The position numbers and the translations under genes were made by a program. A stretch of 64,000 nt of DNA. Origin: Rhizobium sp. 2MFCol3.1 (lineage in GTDB: Bacteria > Pseudomonadota > Alphaproteobacteria > Rhizobiales > Rhizobiaceae). Positions 52,481-61,600 of the stretch are shown piece after piece; position 1 is the stretch's first letter, and every line of letters begins with the position of its first letter. The notes beneath the pieces are model-generated. The model saw nothing but the letters and a program-made list of their open reading frames with translations, did no database searches and was not told the DNA's origin. The stretch lies in the NCBI RefSeq assembly GCF_000377565.1, contig NZ_KB898353.1, positions 186,001 through 250,000 of the forward strand. The letters run 5' to 3'.

Positions 52481-53365
52481 ATGAAGTCTCACGTTCTCAC
52501 CGTCACCTGTCAGTCCACGCGCGGCGTCGTTGCTGCTATCGCCGGGTTCCTCGCCGACAAGGGCTGCAACATCATCGACAGCTCGCAGTTCGATGACCTT
52601 GAGACCGGCCTGTTCTTCATGCGGCTGACCTTCGCCAGCGAGGCCGGCACACCGATCGAAGAGATCGTCACAGGTTTCGAGCCGATCAGGAAGACCTTCG
52701 ACATGAGCTGCGAATTCCATGACAGCAGCGCCAAGATGAAGGTGCTGCTCATGGTCTCGCGCTTCGGCCATTGCCTGAACGACCTGCTCTACCGCTGGAA
52801 GATCGGCGCGCTGCCGATCGATATCGTCGGCGTCGTCTCCAACCACTTCGATTATCAGAAGGTCGTGGTTAATCACGACATCCCCTTCCACTATGTCAAC
52901 GTGACGAAGGCCAACAAGCCGCAGGCGGAGGCTCGCCTGCTTGAGGTGGTCGAGCAATCCGGGGCGGAGCTCATCGTTCTCGCCCGCTACATGCAGGTGC
53001 TCTCGGATGCCGTCTGCGAGAAGATGTCGGGGCGGATCATCAACATCCACCACTCCTTCCTGCCATCGTTCAAGGGCGCGAACCCCTACAAGCAGGCGTT
53101 CGAGCGTGGCGTGAAGCTGATCGGCGCCACCGCGCACTACGTCACCGCCGATCTCGACGAAGGTCCGATCATCGAACAGGACGTCGCCCGCATCACGCAT
53201 GCGCAGTCGGCGCCGGACTACGTCTCGATCGGCCGCGACGTCGAGAGCCAGGTGCTGGCCCGAGCGATCCACGCCCATATCCACCACCGGGTGTTCATGA
53301 ACGGCAACCGCACGATCGTCTTTCCGGCGAGCCCCGGTTCCTATGCGTCGGAACGCATGGGATAG
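52481..53365 (+). CDS. purU: Formyltetrahydrofolate deformylase
   Basis: 294 residues from ATG 52481. N-terminal ACT-like domain (VTCQSTRGVVAAIAGFLADKGCNI), then the formyltransferase-fold catalytic domain with INIHHSFLPSFKGANPYKQA and HYVTADLDEGPIIEQD holding the Asn-His-Asp catalytic set. It hydrolyses 10-formyl-THF to formate and THF. Found 85 bp after the ferredoxin reductase, it can drain one-carbon units released by oxidative demethylation, a pattern also seen in glycine-betaine and sarcosine loci. Confidence 0.95.
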   Translation: MKSHVLTVTCQSTRGVVAAIAGFLADKGCNIIDSSQFDDLETGLFFMRLTFASEAGTPIEEIVTGFEPIRKTFDMSCEFHDSSAKMKVLLMVSRFGHCLNDLLYRWKIGALPIDIVGVVSNHFDYQKVVVNHDIPFHYVNVTKANKPQAEARLLEVVEQSGAELIVLARYMQVLSDAVCEKMSGRIINIHHSFLPSFKGANPYKQAFERGVKLIGATAHYVTADLDEGPIIEQDVARITHAQSAPDYVSIGRDVESQVLARAIHAHIHHRVFMNGNRTIVFPASPGSYASERMG

Positions 53366-53385
53366 GCGATCGCGCACGGCTTCGA

Positions 53386-53401
53386 TGATGCAAAAGTATC
53401 A
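53386..53401. promoter_or_regulatory. LacI-type operator, copy 3 (upstream of the hydroxylase operon)
   Basis: TGATGCAAAAGTATCA, exact reverse complement of copy 1 at 48458. The dyad extends to GATGAT...ATCATC here. It lies 21 bp after purU and 137 bp before the hydroxylase, marking a separate transcription unit. Confidence 0.7.
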
Positions 53402-53537
53402 TCATAGGCTTTGCCTCCAGGCGATGCCGGAGTCACGATAGAGCATCAAAGGCGCGTGCGTTCGCAAGGAGGCGAAGGCACTCCCGCCGGAGACAATCCG
53501 GCTTTACCCAATCAATGACGCATGCGGGAGGCAAGTC

Positions 53538-54566
53538 ATGGACGATTCAAAATTCGGCAAGAGAGACAAGAGAGGCCATTGGACGCCGAACGGCGTGCTG
53601 ACGCCGGCACCGGTCTTCGTGCTGCCGCCAAACCCACTGAAATTCCTGAAGTGGTTGCCGAACTACTTCTTTCCGTGGAACGCCTTCTTCATGGTCACCG
53701 CGGCGATCTTCTGGTTTTTCCTGACGCCGGGGACCGAGACGACGAAGACCTTCTCGGTCGGCTGGATCGCGCTCATCTTCGCACGCAACCTCGCGGCGTT
53801 CTTCCTGTTCTACGGTGTCATCGAGCTGCGGCTCTACAAGCTTCGCCGCCAGGAAAACCGCTTCAAGTACAATCCGAATTTCCCGGCCGACAAGAAGAAC
53901 ACCGTCTTCCTATTCGGCTCGCAGGCCTATGACAGCATCATTCGCGGCGTCGGCACTGGCGTTACGATCTGGACCGCGATCGAGGTCGTGACGCTCTGGG
54001 CATTCGCCAACAACTACGTGCCGATGGCGACGTTCCAGGACAATCCGGTCTGGCTTGCCTGCATCGTGCTCTTCGTGCCCGTGTTCCACGAAGCCTACTT
54101 CTTCGCGATCCACCGCGCGCTGCACATTCCGGCACTCTACAAGTTCGTTCATTCGGTCCACCACAACTCGGTCAATCCGTCGCCGTGGTCATCGCTTGCC
54201 ATGCACCCGGTCGAGCACCTGCTCTTCTTCGGTGAAGCACTGATCCATCTGGTGATATGCTCGCATCCGCTGGTCGCCATCTACAATCTGCATTCGCTGG
54301 CGCTCGGCGCGGTGGTCGGCCATGTCGGCTTCGACAAGATCGAGGCGGGCGAGGAAGGCGGGCTCGATACGCACGCCTATGCCCACTACCTCCACCACAA
54401 GTATTTCGAGGTGAACTATGCCGATGGCCTGATCCCGTTCGACAAGTGGTTCGGCACTTGGCACGACGGCACCAAGGATGGCGATGAAGCGATGAACGCG
54501 CGCTGGCAGAAGAAGCTGCAACGTGAAAACGCCCGCAAGGAAGCGCAGGAAGGCAACCAGGCATGA
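53538..54566 (+). CDS. Fatty acid hydroxylase/sterol desaturase superfamily membrane protein, proposed O-demethylating oxygenase (MocD-like role)
   Basis: 342 residues with several membrane segments (FFPWNAFFMVTAAIFWFFL; VGWIALIFARNLAAFFLFYG; LACIVLFVPVFH). The superfamily histidine boxes for a non-heme diiron site are all present: HEAYFFAIHRALH near residue 184, HSVHHNS near 205, and HAYAHYLHH near 280. Enzymes of this class hydroxylate C-H bonds using ferredoxin or cytochrome electrons. With the Rieske pair and folate genes, hydroxylation of an O-methyl group, releasing formaldehyde, is the best hypothesis. A lipid substrate cannot be excluded. Confidence 0.85.
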   Translation: MDDSKFGKRDKRGHWTPNGVLTPAPVFVLPPNPLKFLKWLPNYFFPWNAFFMVTAAIFWFFLTPGTETTKTFSVGWIALIFARNLAAFFLFYGVIELRLYKLRRQENRFKYNPNFPADKKNTVFLFGSQAYDSIIRGVGTGVTIWTAIEVVTLWAFANNYVPMATFQDNPVWLACIVLFVPVFHEAYFFAIHRALHIPALYKFVHSVHHNSVNPSPWSSLAMHPVEHLLFFGEALIHLVICSHPLVAIYNLHSLALGAVVGHVGFDKIEAGEEGGLDTHAYAHYLHHKYFEVNYADGLIPFDKWFGTWHDGTKDGDEAMNARWQKKLQRENARKEAQEGNQA

Positions 54567-55345
54567 CCCGTGCATTGACCGTAGCCGATCTGCGCGCGCT
54601 CAAGGGCAAGCGCCAATTCCTGACCATGCATGTCGATAGCCCGTCGGAGGCAGCGGCAGCCGCCGAGGCCGGCATCGAGATGTTCACCTGCGAGGTGGAC
54701 GAGCAGCTTCCCCGGATACGCAAGGCAGCCCCCACCGCCTTCATCCAGGCAGCCCATGTGCAGGGCGCCATCCACGACGAATCGAGCGCCATCCGCGAAG
54801 GCTTTCGCGCGCTCGATCTTGGCGCCAGCTGTATCTACTTCGCCGGCTCGCTGCGCCTGCTGGAAGCGATGGCCAAGGAGGGCATTCCCGTCAGCGGCCA
54901 TGTCGGCCTCGTGCCGCGCTGGGCCACTTGGACGAACTTCCGCTCGATCGGCAAGACGCCTGAGGAGGCGGCATCGATCTATCGTCGCGTGAAGGACTAT
55001 GAGCAGGCCGGCGCCTGGGCGGTCGAGATGGAAGTTGTCCCCGTGGCGATCGCCGAGTGGATCACACGCTCGACACCGCTGATCACACTTGGAATGGGCT
55101 GCGGCGCCGTCTGCGATTCCCAATATCTGTTTTCCTGCGACGTGCTCGGAACCGGCACGAGCCGCGTGCCGCGCCACGGCAAGCAATATGCCGATCTCGC
55201 CGCCGAAGAGGCACGCCTGCAGGAACTGCGCGTGAAAGCATTCCGGGCGTTCGCCGACGATGTCCGCGACCGGAAATATCCGGAAACCCGCCATGAGGTT
55301 CATGTCGGCGAAGAGGTCCTGGCAGCCGCCAAGACGCTCGTGTGA
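54563..55345 (+). CDS. PanB-like protein (ketopantoate hydroxymethyltransferase fold), divergent
   Basis: 260 residues; start overlaps the hydroxylase stop by four bases (ATGA), so the two are tightly coupled. PanB landmarks in the middle are kept: GHVGLVPRWATW and AVEMEVVP with the catalytic Glu. The N-terminal metal-binding VGDSLGM segment of housekeeping PanB is replaced by FTCEVDEQL. PanB transfers a hydroxymethyl group from methylene-THF, so this copy may move or capture the one-carbon unit of the pathway rather than make pantothenate. A PEP-mutase-like reaction is an alternative. Confidence 0.7.
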   Translation: MTRALTVADLRALKGKRQFLTMHVDSPSEAAAAAEAGIEMFTCEVDEQLPRIRKAAPTAFIQAAHVQGAIHDESSAIREGFRALDLGASCIYFAGSLRLLEAMAKEGIPVSGHVGLVPRWATWTNFRSIGKTPEEAASIYRRVKDYEQAGAWAVEMEVVPVAIAEWITRSTPLITLGMGCGAVCDSQYLFSCDVLGTGTSRVPRHGKQYADLAAEEARLQELRVKAFRAFADDVRDRKYPETRHEVHVGEEVLAAAKTLV

Positions 55346-55352
55346 GGTGACC

Positions 55353-55377
55353 GGGCAGGCGACAACGTCGTCTGCCC
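55353..55377 (+). terminator. Stem-loop after the PanB-like gene
   Basis: GGGCAG-g-CGAC-aac-GTCG-t-CTGCCC, two stacked stems with one non-paired step, followed by CCTTTC. It probably attenuates or ends the hydroxylase-PanB transcript before folD. Confidence 0.6.
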
Positions 55378-55422
55378 CTTTCACCCGACTTTCCCATAAT
55401 TCTCTTCCCAAAGAGGTCTTCG

Positions 55423-56325
55423 ATGGCTGCTCGCTTGATCGATGGCCGGCAATCTGCCGCCGCCGTCATCCAATCCGTGAAATCCGCGACCGAAGCTTTG
55501 CGTGATCGCGTTGGCGTGACCCCGGGGTTGGCGGTGATCATCGTCGGCGACGATCCGGCGAGCCACGCCTATGTCGGCGCCAAGGGACGGATGGCCAAGG
55601 ATTGCGGCTTCACTTCCATTCAGCATTCGCTTCCCGTGACCGCGACGCAGGATGAAATCGCAGCCCTCGTTGCAAGCCTGAACGAGGATGAGGCCGTGCA
55701 CGGCATCCTCGTGCAACTGCCGCTGCCGTCCCATCTCGATGCCGAGAAAATCACGCAGTCGGTCCGGCCGGAGAAGGATGTCGATGGCCTGCACGTGGTC
55801 AATGCCGGCAAGCTCGCGACCGGCGATCTTGATGGAGGGCTGATTTCCTGCACGCCCGCCGGCGCCATGGTGCTCGTTCGCGGCGTCCATGGCAGCGATC
55901 TCTCGGGGCTCAGCGCCGTCGTTATCGGCCGATCGAACCTCTTCGGCAAGCCGATGTCGGCGCTTCTGCTTGCCGCCAATGCGACCGTAACCACGGCGCA
56001 CTCCCGCACGCGGGATCTGCCCGCGATCTGCCGCACGGCGGATATTCTCGTTGCGGCGGTTGGCCGGGCGCGGATGGTCGGCAGGGATTGGGTGAAGCCT
56101 GGAGCAACGGTGATCGATGTCGGCATCAACCGCGTGCCGGTGGAGGGCAATGCCGAGGGCAAGACCCACTTGGTCGGCGACGTGGCATTTGAGGAATGCA
56201 GCGAGATCGCGGGTGCGATAACGCCGGTTCCCGGCGGCGTCGGGCCGATGACGATCGCCATGCTGATGGCCAATACGGCGATCGCGGCATACCGCTCCAA
56301 GGACATTGAGCCGCCGCGCTTCTGA
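55423..56325 (+). CDS. folD: Bifunctional methylenetetrahydrofolate dehydrogenase / methenyltetrahydrofolate cyclohydrolase
   Basis: 300 residues. Substrate-site Lys region [43 protein letters not shown], the NADP motif [18 protein letters not shown], and the C-terminal [17 protein letters not shown]. It interconverts methylene-, methenyl- and formyl-THF, linking formaldehyde captured on THF to PurU. SCTPAG replaces the more usual PCTPxG. Seventy-seven bases and a stem-loop separate it from the PanB-like gene. Confidence 0.96.
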   Translation: MAARLIDGRQSAAAVIQSVKSATEALRDRVGVTPGLAVIIVGDDPASHAYVGAKGRMAKDCGFTSIQHSLPVTATQDEIAALVASLNEDEAVHGILVQLPLPSHLDAEKITQSVRPEKDVDGLHVVNAGKLATGDLDGGLISCTPAGAMVLVRGVHGSDLSGLSAVVIGRSNLFGKPMSALLLAANATVTTAHSRTRDLPAICRTADILVAAVGRARMVGRDWVKPGATVIDVGINRVPVEGNAEGKTHLVGDVAFEECSEIAGAITPVPGGVGPMTIAMLMANTAIAAYRSKDIEPPRF

Positions 56326-56503
56326 TGCGCCGCATGGTCCTTATCCTCGCAAGTGTGCCCGCCATAACGCCTGTCTCACCAAAAGTTGTAGATGATATCG
56401 ACGTCAGCGTTTATCCGTCCAATCAACCCGGTTGCTAAAAAACCATAATTGCTCCACCTACATTGTAGACAAACGCGAGCAGTCGGAATTGGATCAGAGC
56501 TTG

Positions 56504-58585
56504 ATGCGCATTAAATACGGTTTCCTCGGCATTCTCCTGGCGATTGCGCCCACGGCTCATGCGCTGGACATGGGACCGGTGCCGGTTCTGGCGCCGCAAA
56601 AGCAGCAGGAACAGGCGGCGCAGCTGAGCGCGCAATTCTTGACGCGCTACAGCTATCGGCCGGTCGCGCTCGACGACAACCTCTCCGTCAAGATCATGGA
56701 CCGCTTCATCAAGTCGCTCGATCCGGATCGGATGATCTTCCTGCAGTCCGACATCAACACCTTTATGGCCGACAGCACCAAGATCGACGACGCGATCAAG
56801 ACGGAAGACCTCAAGCTCCCCTTCTCGATCTTCAACCTGTACGAACAGCGCATTGTCGATCGCATGACCTATGCCCGCGATCTCCTGAAGAAGGGCTTCG
56901 ATTTCACCGCGCAGGAAGACTACGCGCTGGTGCGCGACGACAAACCCTGGCCGCAATCCGAGGCCGAGAGCAACGATCTCTGGCGCAAGCGGGTGAAGGC
57001 CGATTGGCTGCGCCTGAAACTCGGCGGCCAGACCGAAGCCACCATTCGCGACACGCTCGACAAGCGCTACAAGAACGCGCTCGAGCGCGCCTATAAATAC
57101 AAGAGCGACGACGTCTTCCAGTCCTTCATGGACGCCTATTCGACCTCGATCGATCCGCATACCGACTACTTCGGCGCCACCGCATCGGCCGATTTCGATA
57201 TTTCGATGAAGCTTTCGCTTGTCGGTATCGGCGCAGTGCTGCAGGAGCGTGATGATTACACGACCATCCGCGAACTCGTTCCGGGCGGCCCCGCGCAGCT
57301 CTCCGGCAAGCTCGCGGTCGGCGACCGCATCACGGGTGTCGGCCAGGGCGCCGACGGCCCGATCAAGGAAGTGATGGGCACGCGCCTCGACGAGGTCGTG
57401 CAGTTGATCCGCGGCGCGAAGGATTCGATCGTCCGCCTGGATATCCTGCCCGCCGATGCCGGCGCCGATGGCGGCCACCGCGTCATCAGCCTCGTGCGCG
57501 ACAAGATCAGCCTCGAAAAGCAGGCGGCCAAGAAGGCCGTTCTCCCTGTCAAGGACGGCGACGTCACCCGCAAGATCGGCGTGATCACGCTGCCGGCCTT
57601 CTACGAAGACTTCGAAGCACGCCGAAAGGGCGACAAAGACTATAGAAGCGCCAGCCGCGACGTCGCCAAGCTGCTGACCGAGCTCAAGCAGGACAATGTC
57701 GACGGCGTGCTGATCGACCTGCGCAACAATGGCGGCGGTTCGCTCGCCGAAGCGATCGACCTCACCGGCCTGTTCGTCGGCAAGGGCCCGGTGGTCCAGC
57801 AGCGCGGCGCCGATGGCAAGGTCGAGGTTCAAAGCGACGATCTGCCGACACCGGCATGGACCGGCCCGGTCGGCGTGCTGATCAATCGCGGCTCGGCTTC
57901 CGCTTCCGAGATCTTCGCGGCCGCCATCCAGGACTATGGTCGCGGCGTGATCATCGGCGAGCCTAGCTTCGGCAAGGGCACCGTGCAGACCGTGGTCAAT
58001 CTCGACCAGGTGGCGCGCAACGACAAGCCGAAATTCGGCGAGCTGAAGCTGACGATCGCGCAGTTCTTCCGCGTCAACGGCGGCACGACGCAGCTGCGCG
58101 GCGTAACCCCCGACATAGCCCTGCCCGGTCTCTCCGACCCGAAGACGTTCGGCGAAACCAGCTATGACAACGCGCTCCCCTGGGCGCAGATCAAGCCCGC
58201 GCGCTACAAGCAGTCCGGCAACCTCAAGGCGGAACTGCCGAAGCTGCAGGCCCTTCACGACAAGCGTGTGGAGACCGACCCGGACTTCCAGCGTCTTATC
58301 GAGGACGTTGCCGAACTGAAGGCGCAGCGCGACAAGGGCGTGATCTCGCTCAACGAAGCCGACCGCCGCAAGGAACTGACCGCACGCGAAAACCGCTTGA
58401 AGTCGCGCGCACAGCTGGATGATGGCGTCGACACCACCAACGACGATGGCCTGCAATCCAACGAGCGCAGCCTGACGGCCGATATCGCGCTCGAGAATGC
58501 GCGCAAGAAGGCCAAGGACGTTCTCCTGAACGAGGCGACCGCGATCCTGTCGGATGCGGCCGGCTTGCAGGCGGGCGCTCGATAA
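56504..58585 (+). CDS. prc: Carboxy-terminal processing (tail-specific) protease, Prc type
   Basis: 693 residues from ATG 56504. Sec signal peptide (YGFLGILLAIAPTAHA), an N-terminal helical domain, a PDZ domain near residues 235-330 (MKLSLVGIGAVLQERDDYTTIRELVPGGPA), then the S41 catalytic core: LRNNGGGSLAEAI, catalytic Ser in GSASASEIFAAAI and Lys in EPSFGKGTVQT. The long C-terminal domain matches E. coli Prc rather than the shorter CtpA common in alphaproteobacteria. It acts in the periplasm on cell-wall enzymes or tagged proteins. It stands alone, ending at a strong terminator. Confidence 0.93.
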   Translation: MRIKYGFLGILLAIAPTAHALDMGPVPVLAPQKQQEQAAQLSAQFLTRYSYRPVALDDNLSVKIMDRFIKSLDPDRMIFLQSDINTFMADSTKIDDAIKTEDLKLPFSIFNLYEQRIVDRMTYARDLLKKGFDFTAQEDYALVRDDKPWPQSEAESNDLWRKRVKADWLRLKLGGQTEATIRDTLDKRYKNALERAYKYKSDDVFQSFMDAYSTSIDPHTDYFGATASADFDISMKLSLVGIGAVLQERDDYTTIRELVPGGPAQLSGKLAVGDRITGVGQGADGPIKEVMGTRLDEVVQLIRGAKDSIVRLDILPADAGADGGHRVISLVRDKISLEKQAAKKAVLPVKDGDVTRKIGVITLPAFYEDFEARRKGDKDYRSASRDVAKLLTELKQDNVDGVLIDLRNNGGGSLAEAIDLTGLFVGKGPVVQQRGADGKVEVQSDDLPTPAWTGPVGVLINRGSASASEIFAAAIQDYGRGVIIGEPSFGKGTVQTVVNLDQVARNDKPKFGELKLTIAQFFRVNGGTTQLRGVTPDIALPGLSDPKTFGETSYDNALPWAQIKPARYKQSGNLKAELPKLQALHDKRVETDPDFQRLIEDVAELKAQRDKGVISLNEADRRKELTARENRLKSRAQLDDGVDTTNDDGLQSNERSLTADIALENARKKAKDVLLNEATAILSDAAGLQAGAR

Positions 58586-58606
58586 GGGCCACACTGGTCA
58601 ATTGAA

Positions 58607-58639
58607 AAAGCGGACGGCCAGGGTTTGGCCGTCCGCTTT
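58607..58639. terminator. Strong bidirectional terminator
   Basis: AAAGCGGACGGCCA and TGGCCGTCCGCTTT form a perfect 14-bp stem with a GGGTT loop, between the convergent prc and kinase genes; A-tract on one side and T-rich end on the other. Confidence 0.9.
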
Positions 58640-58694
58640 GAAACCTTGAGAGCAGAGTATCGCTCGCCGACCGTTGCCGAGCGGCATCGCCCGC

Positions 58695-61600
58695 TCAGCT
58701 CGTTCCCCCGACAGCGTCCAAGGCATTCTTCAGCTCATCCAGCCCGTGTGGCTTGAGCAGCAGAACCGTCCTGGAACTGTCGTCCATCTCTGGCTTCTTC
58801 TCCGAACCCGTCGCGAAAACGATGCCGATCTCAGGCCAGCGCTTGCGCACCTCGCGACAGAAATCGTCTCCGGACATGCCGGGAAGACCGAGATCGGTCA
58901 CCAGCACATCGATCGGTTCGCTGCCAAAGAGCGGCAGCGCCTCCTCGGCGGATTCGGCCTCAAGCACCTCATGGCCGAGTTCGGCCAGCATATCGGCGGT
59001 CGCCATCCGGATCAGCGCATTGTCCTCGACCAGAACCACGCGCAGCGCCTGCGACGCCGCCGGCGAGACGGGCGCGGGCATGGCGGAGATGGACGTCTCC
59101 TTTCGGCGCTCCGCGTTTTTCTGCGTTTCGTCGATGACATGCCGGATCTTGCGGGCAAGCGCCTCGCGCGTGTAGGGCTTGGAGAGCAGCTGCACGCCGG
59201 GATCGAGCCGGCCGCCGTGAACGATGGAATTTTCGGTGTAGCCGGAGGTGAAGAGAACGGCGAGGCCAGGTAGCCGCTCCTTCGCCTTCTTCGCCATCTC
59301 GCTGCTTTTCAGCGATCCGGGCATGACGACATCGGTGAAGAGCATGTCGATATGAATACCGCTCTCGATGACGGAGAGCGCAGCCGCCGCATCGCCTGCC
59401 TTCAGAACGCGGTAGCCGAGTTCCTGCAGCATTTCGACCACGGTGGTGCGCACGCCCTCATCATCCTCGGCGACGAGAATGGTCTCAGGTCCGCCTTCGA
59501 CAGGGGCATGCGGATCGATGACCTGCAAGTCTTCCTGCTGCAGCGAACGAGGCAGATACATCTTCACCGTCGTTCCGTGTCCGACCTCGCTATAGATCTT
59601 CACATGGCCGCCCGACTGGCGGACGAAACCATAGACCATGGAGAGGCCGAGCCCCGTGCCCTTCCCCTCCGGCTTCGTCGAGTAGAACGGCTCGAACACC
59701 TTGTCCAGAAGATCGGCAGAGATGCCCGACCCGGTATCGGTCACCGAAATCGACACATACTGGCCGGGCACGACATCCTGATGCTGCCTTGCATAGGCGT
59801 CGTCGACATAGGCGTTGCCGGCCTCGATCGTCAGATTGCCGAACCCCTCCATCGCATCACGGGCATTGATCGCGAGATTGAGCAGCGCGTTTTCGATCTG
59901 CATGGGGTCGACCAGCGTGTTCCACAATCCGCCCGAGACGACCGTCTCCACCTCGACGCCTTCGCCGATCGTCCGCCGGATCATCTCGTCCATGCCGCGG
60001 ATCAGCCGGCCGGCATTGACGACGCGGGGATCGAGCGCCTGCCGGCGGCCGAAGGCCAGAAGCTGAGCCGCGAGCTTGGCGCCGCGTTCCACGCCGGCCA
60101 GCGCATTGGTGATCTTGCGCTGTGCCTTGTCGTTGCCGATAACATCGCGCGACAGGAGCTGGAGATTGCCCGCCACCACCTGCAGCAGATTGTTGAAGTC
60201 ATGCGCGACGCCGCCGGTGAGGTTGCCGATGGCCTCCATCTTCTGGGCCTGCTGCAGGGCAAGCTCGGTGTTGCGCAGCGCGATCGCCGCCTCGCGTTCT
60301 TCCGTCACGTCGCGGCCGACCGCATGGATGGACGCGTCATAGGGAACCGCGGTCCAGGATATCGTGCGGTAGCTCTTGTCCTTAGCCTGGTAACGATTTT
60401 CGAATGAGAAGGTTGTCGCGCCCTCGCTGAGCTTGCCGATTTCGGCCAGCGTCGTCGCCATATCCTCGGGATGGATGAAATCGAGGAACGACCGATTGAT
60501 GAGCTCGCTCTCCTCCCAATCGAAGACTGTCTTCCATGCCGGATTGACCGCCGTTATCTTGGCCTCGAAATCGGCGACCAGCATGATATCGGTCGACAAC
60601 CGCCACATCCGGTCTCGGTCGGCAGTGCGCTCGGCGACGCGCTGCTCGAGCGTTTCGTTCAGCGCCTCGAGCTTCGCGCGCGTCTCGCGCTGGTCCTCGA
60701 TGTCGGTATTGGTGCCGATCCAGCGGAAAACGCGGCCATCCTCGTCGCGCGACGGTACCGCGCGGGCGATGTGCCACCGATAGGAACCATCGGAGCGCCG
60801 CAGCCTGAGGTCGATCTCATAAGCCTGACCCGACGACAAGGCGGATCGCCAGCGGTCGGCCATGGCGGTGAAATCGTCGGGGTGGACGATCTTGGTCCAG
60901 GCGCCACCGTCGAGCTCGCCGGGTGCGGCACCGGCATATTCGTAGACGCGCTCGTTGAACCAATCGAGCTGTCCATCGGGCCGCGCGGTCCAGACGTGAT
61001 TGGGGATCGCCTGGGCGAGCGCGCGGAAGCGGGCCTCGCTTTCCCTCAGTTCGCGCTGCGCCTTGCGCCGGTCGGTCACATCCTGCACGACGCCCACGAA
61101 GCGCAACGGCTTGCCGCTGGCGTCGCGTTCGAACTCTCCCTTGCGGGCGATGACGCGCTTCTGGCCGTTGTCGGCGCGGCGGATGCGATACTCGACGTTC
61201 AAGGGCGAGGCGCCCGCCGCCCGCGTCCTGCCGTTGGAGCTGATCTCGCGGTCTTCTTCGACGATCAGCCCTTCCAACGTCTCGATGCGGACGTCGCCGG
61301 CATCTTCATAGCCGTAGATCTTGCAAAATTCCGGCGTGGCGTTGAGGACATTGGTTTCCAGATCGAGCGAAAACACGCCGACGCCGCCCGCCTCCTGCGC
61401 TCGGCGCAACCGCGCCTCGGCGTCGCTCAGCGCCTGCGCCGTCAGGTGTTCTTCCGTGCGGTCGCGCAAAACCTTGACCAGGCCGACGGGCGTTCCGTCC
61501 TCGTCGCGGATCGGGCGGATCTCGCCATTGGCCCAGAAGCGTTCGCCGGATTTGCGCAGGTGCCACCGGTCGTGGTGGGCGTTGCCCTGCCTGAGTGCCG

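Noticed and set aside
56435..58594. 719-codon open frame antisense to prc
   Set aside because: Shadow of the protease gene; no recognisable domain and low-complexity hydrophobic/acidic composition.
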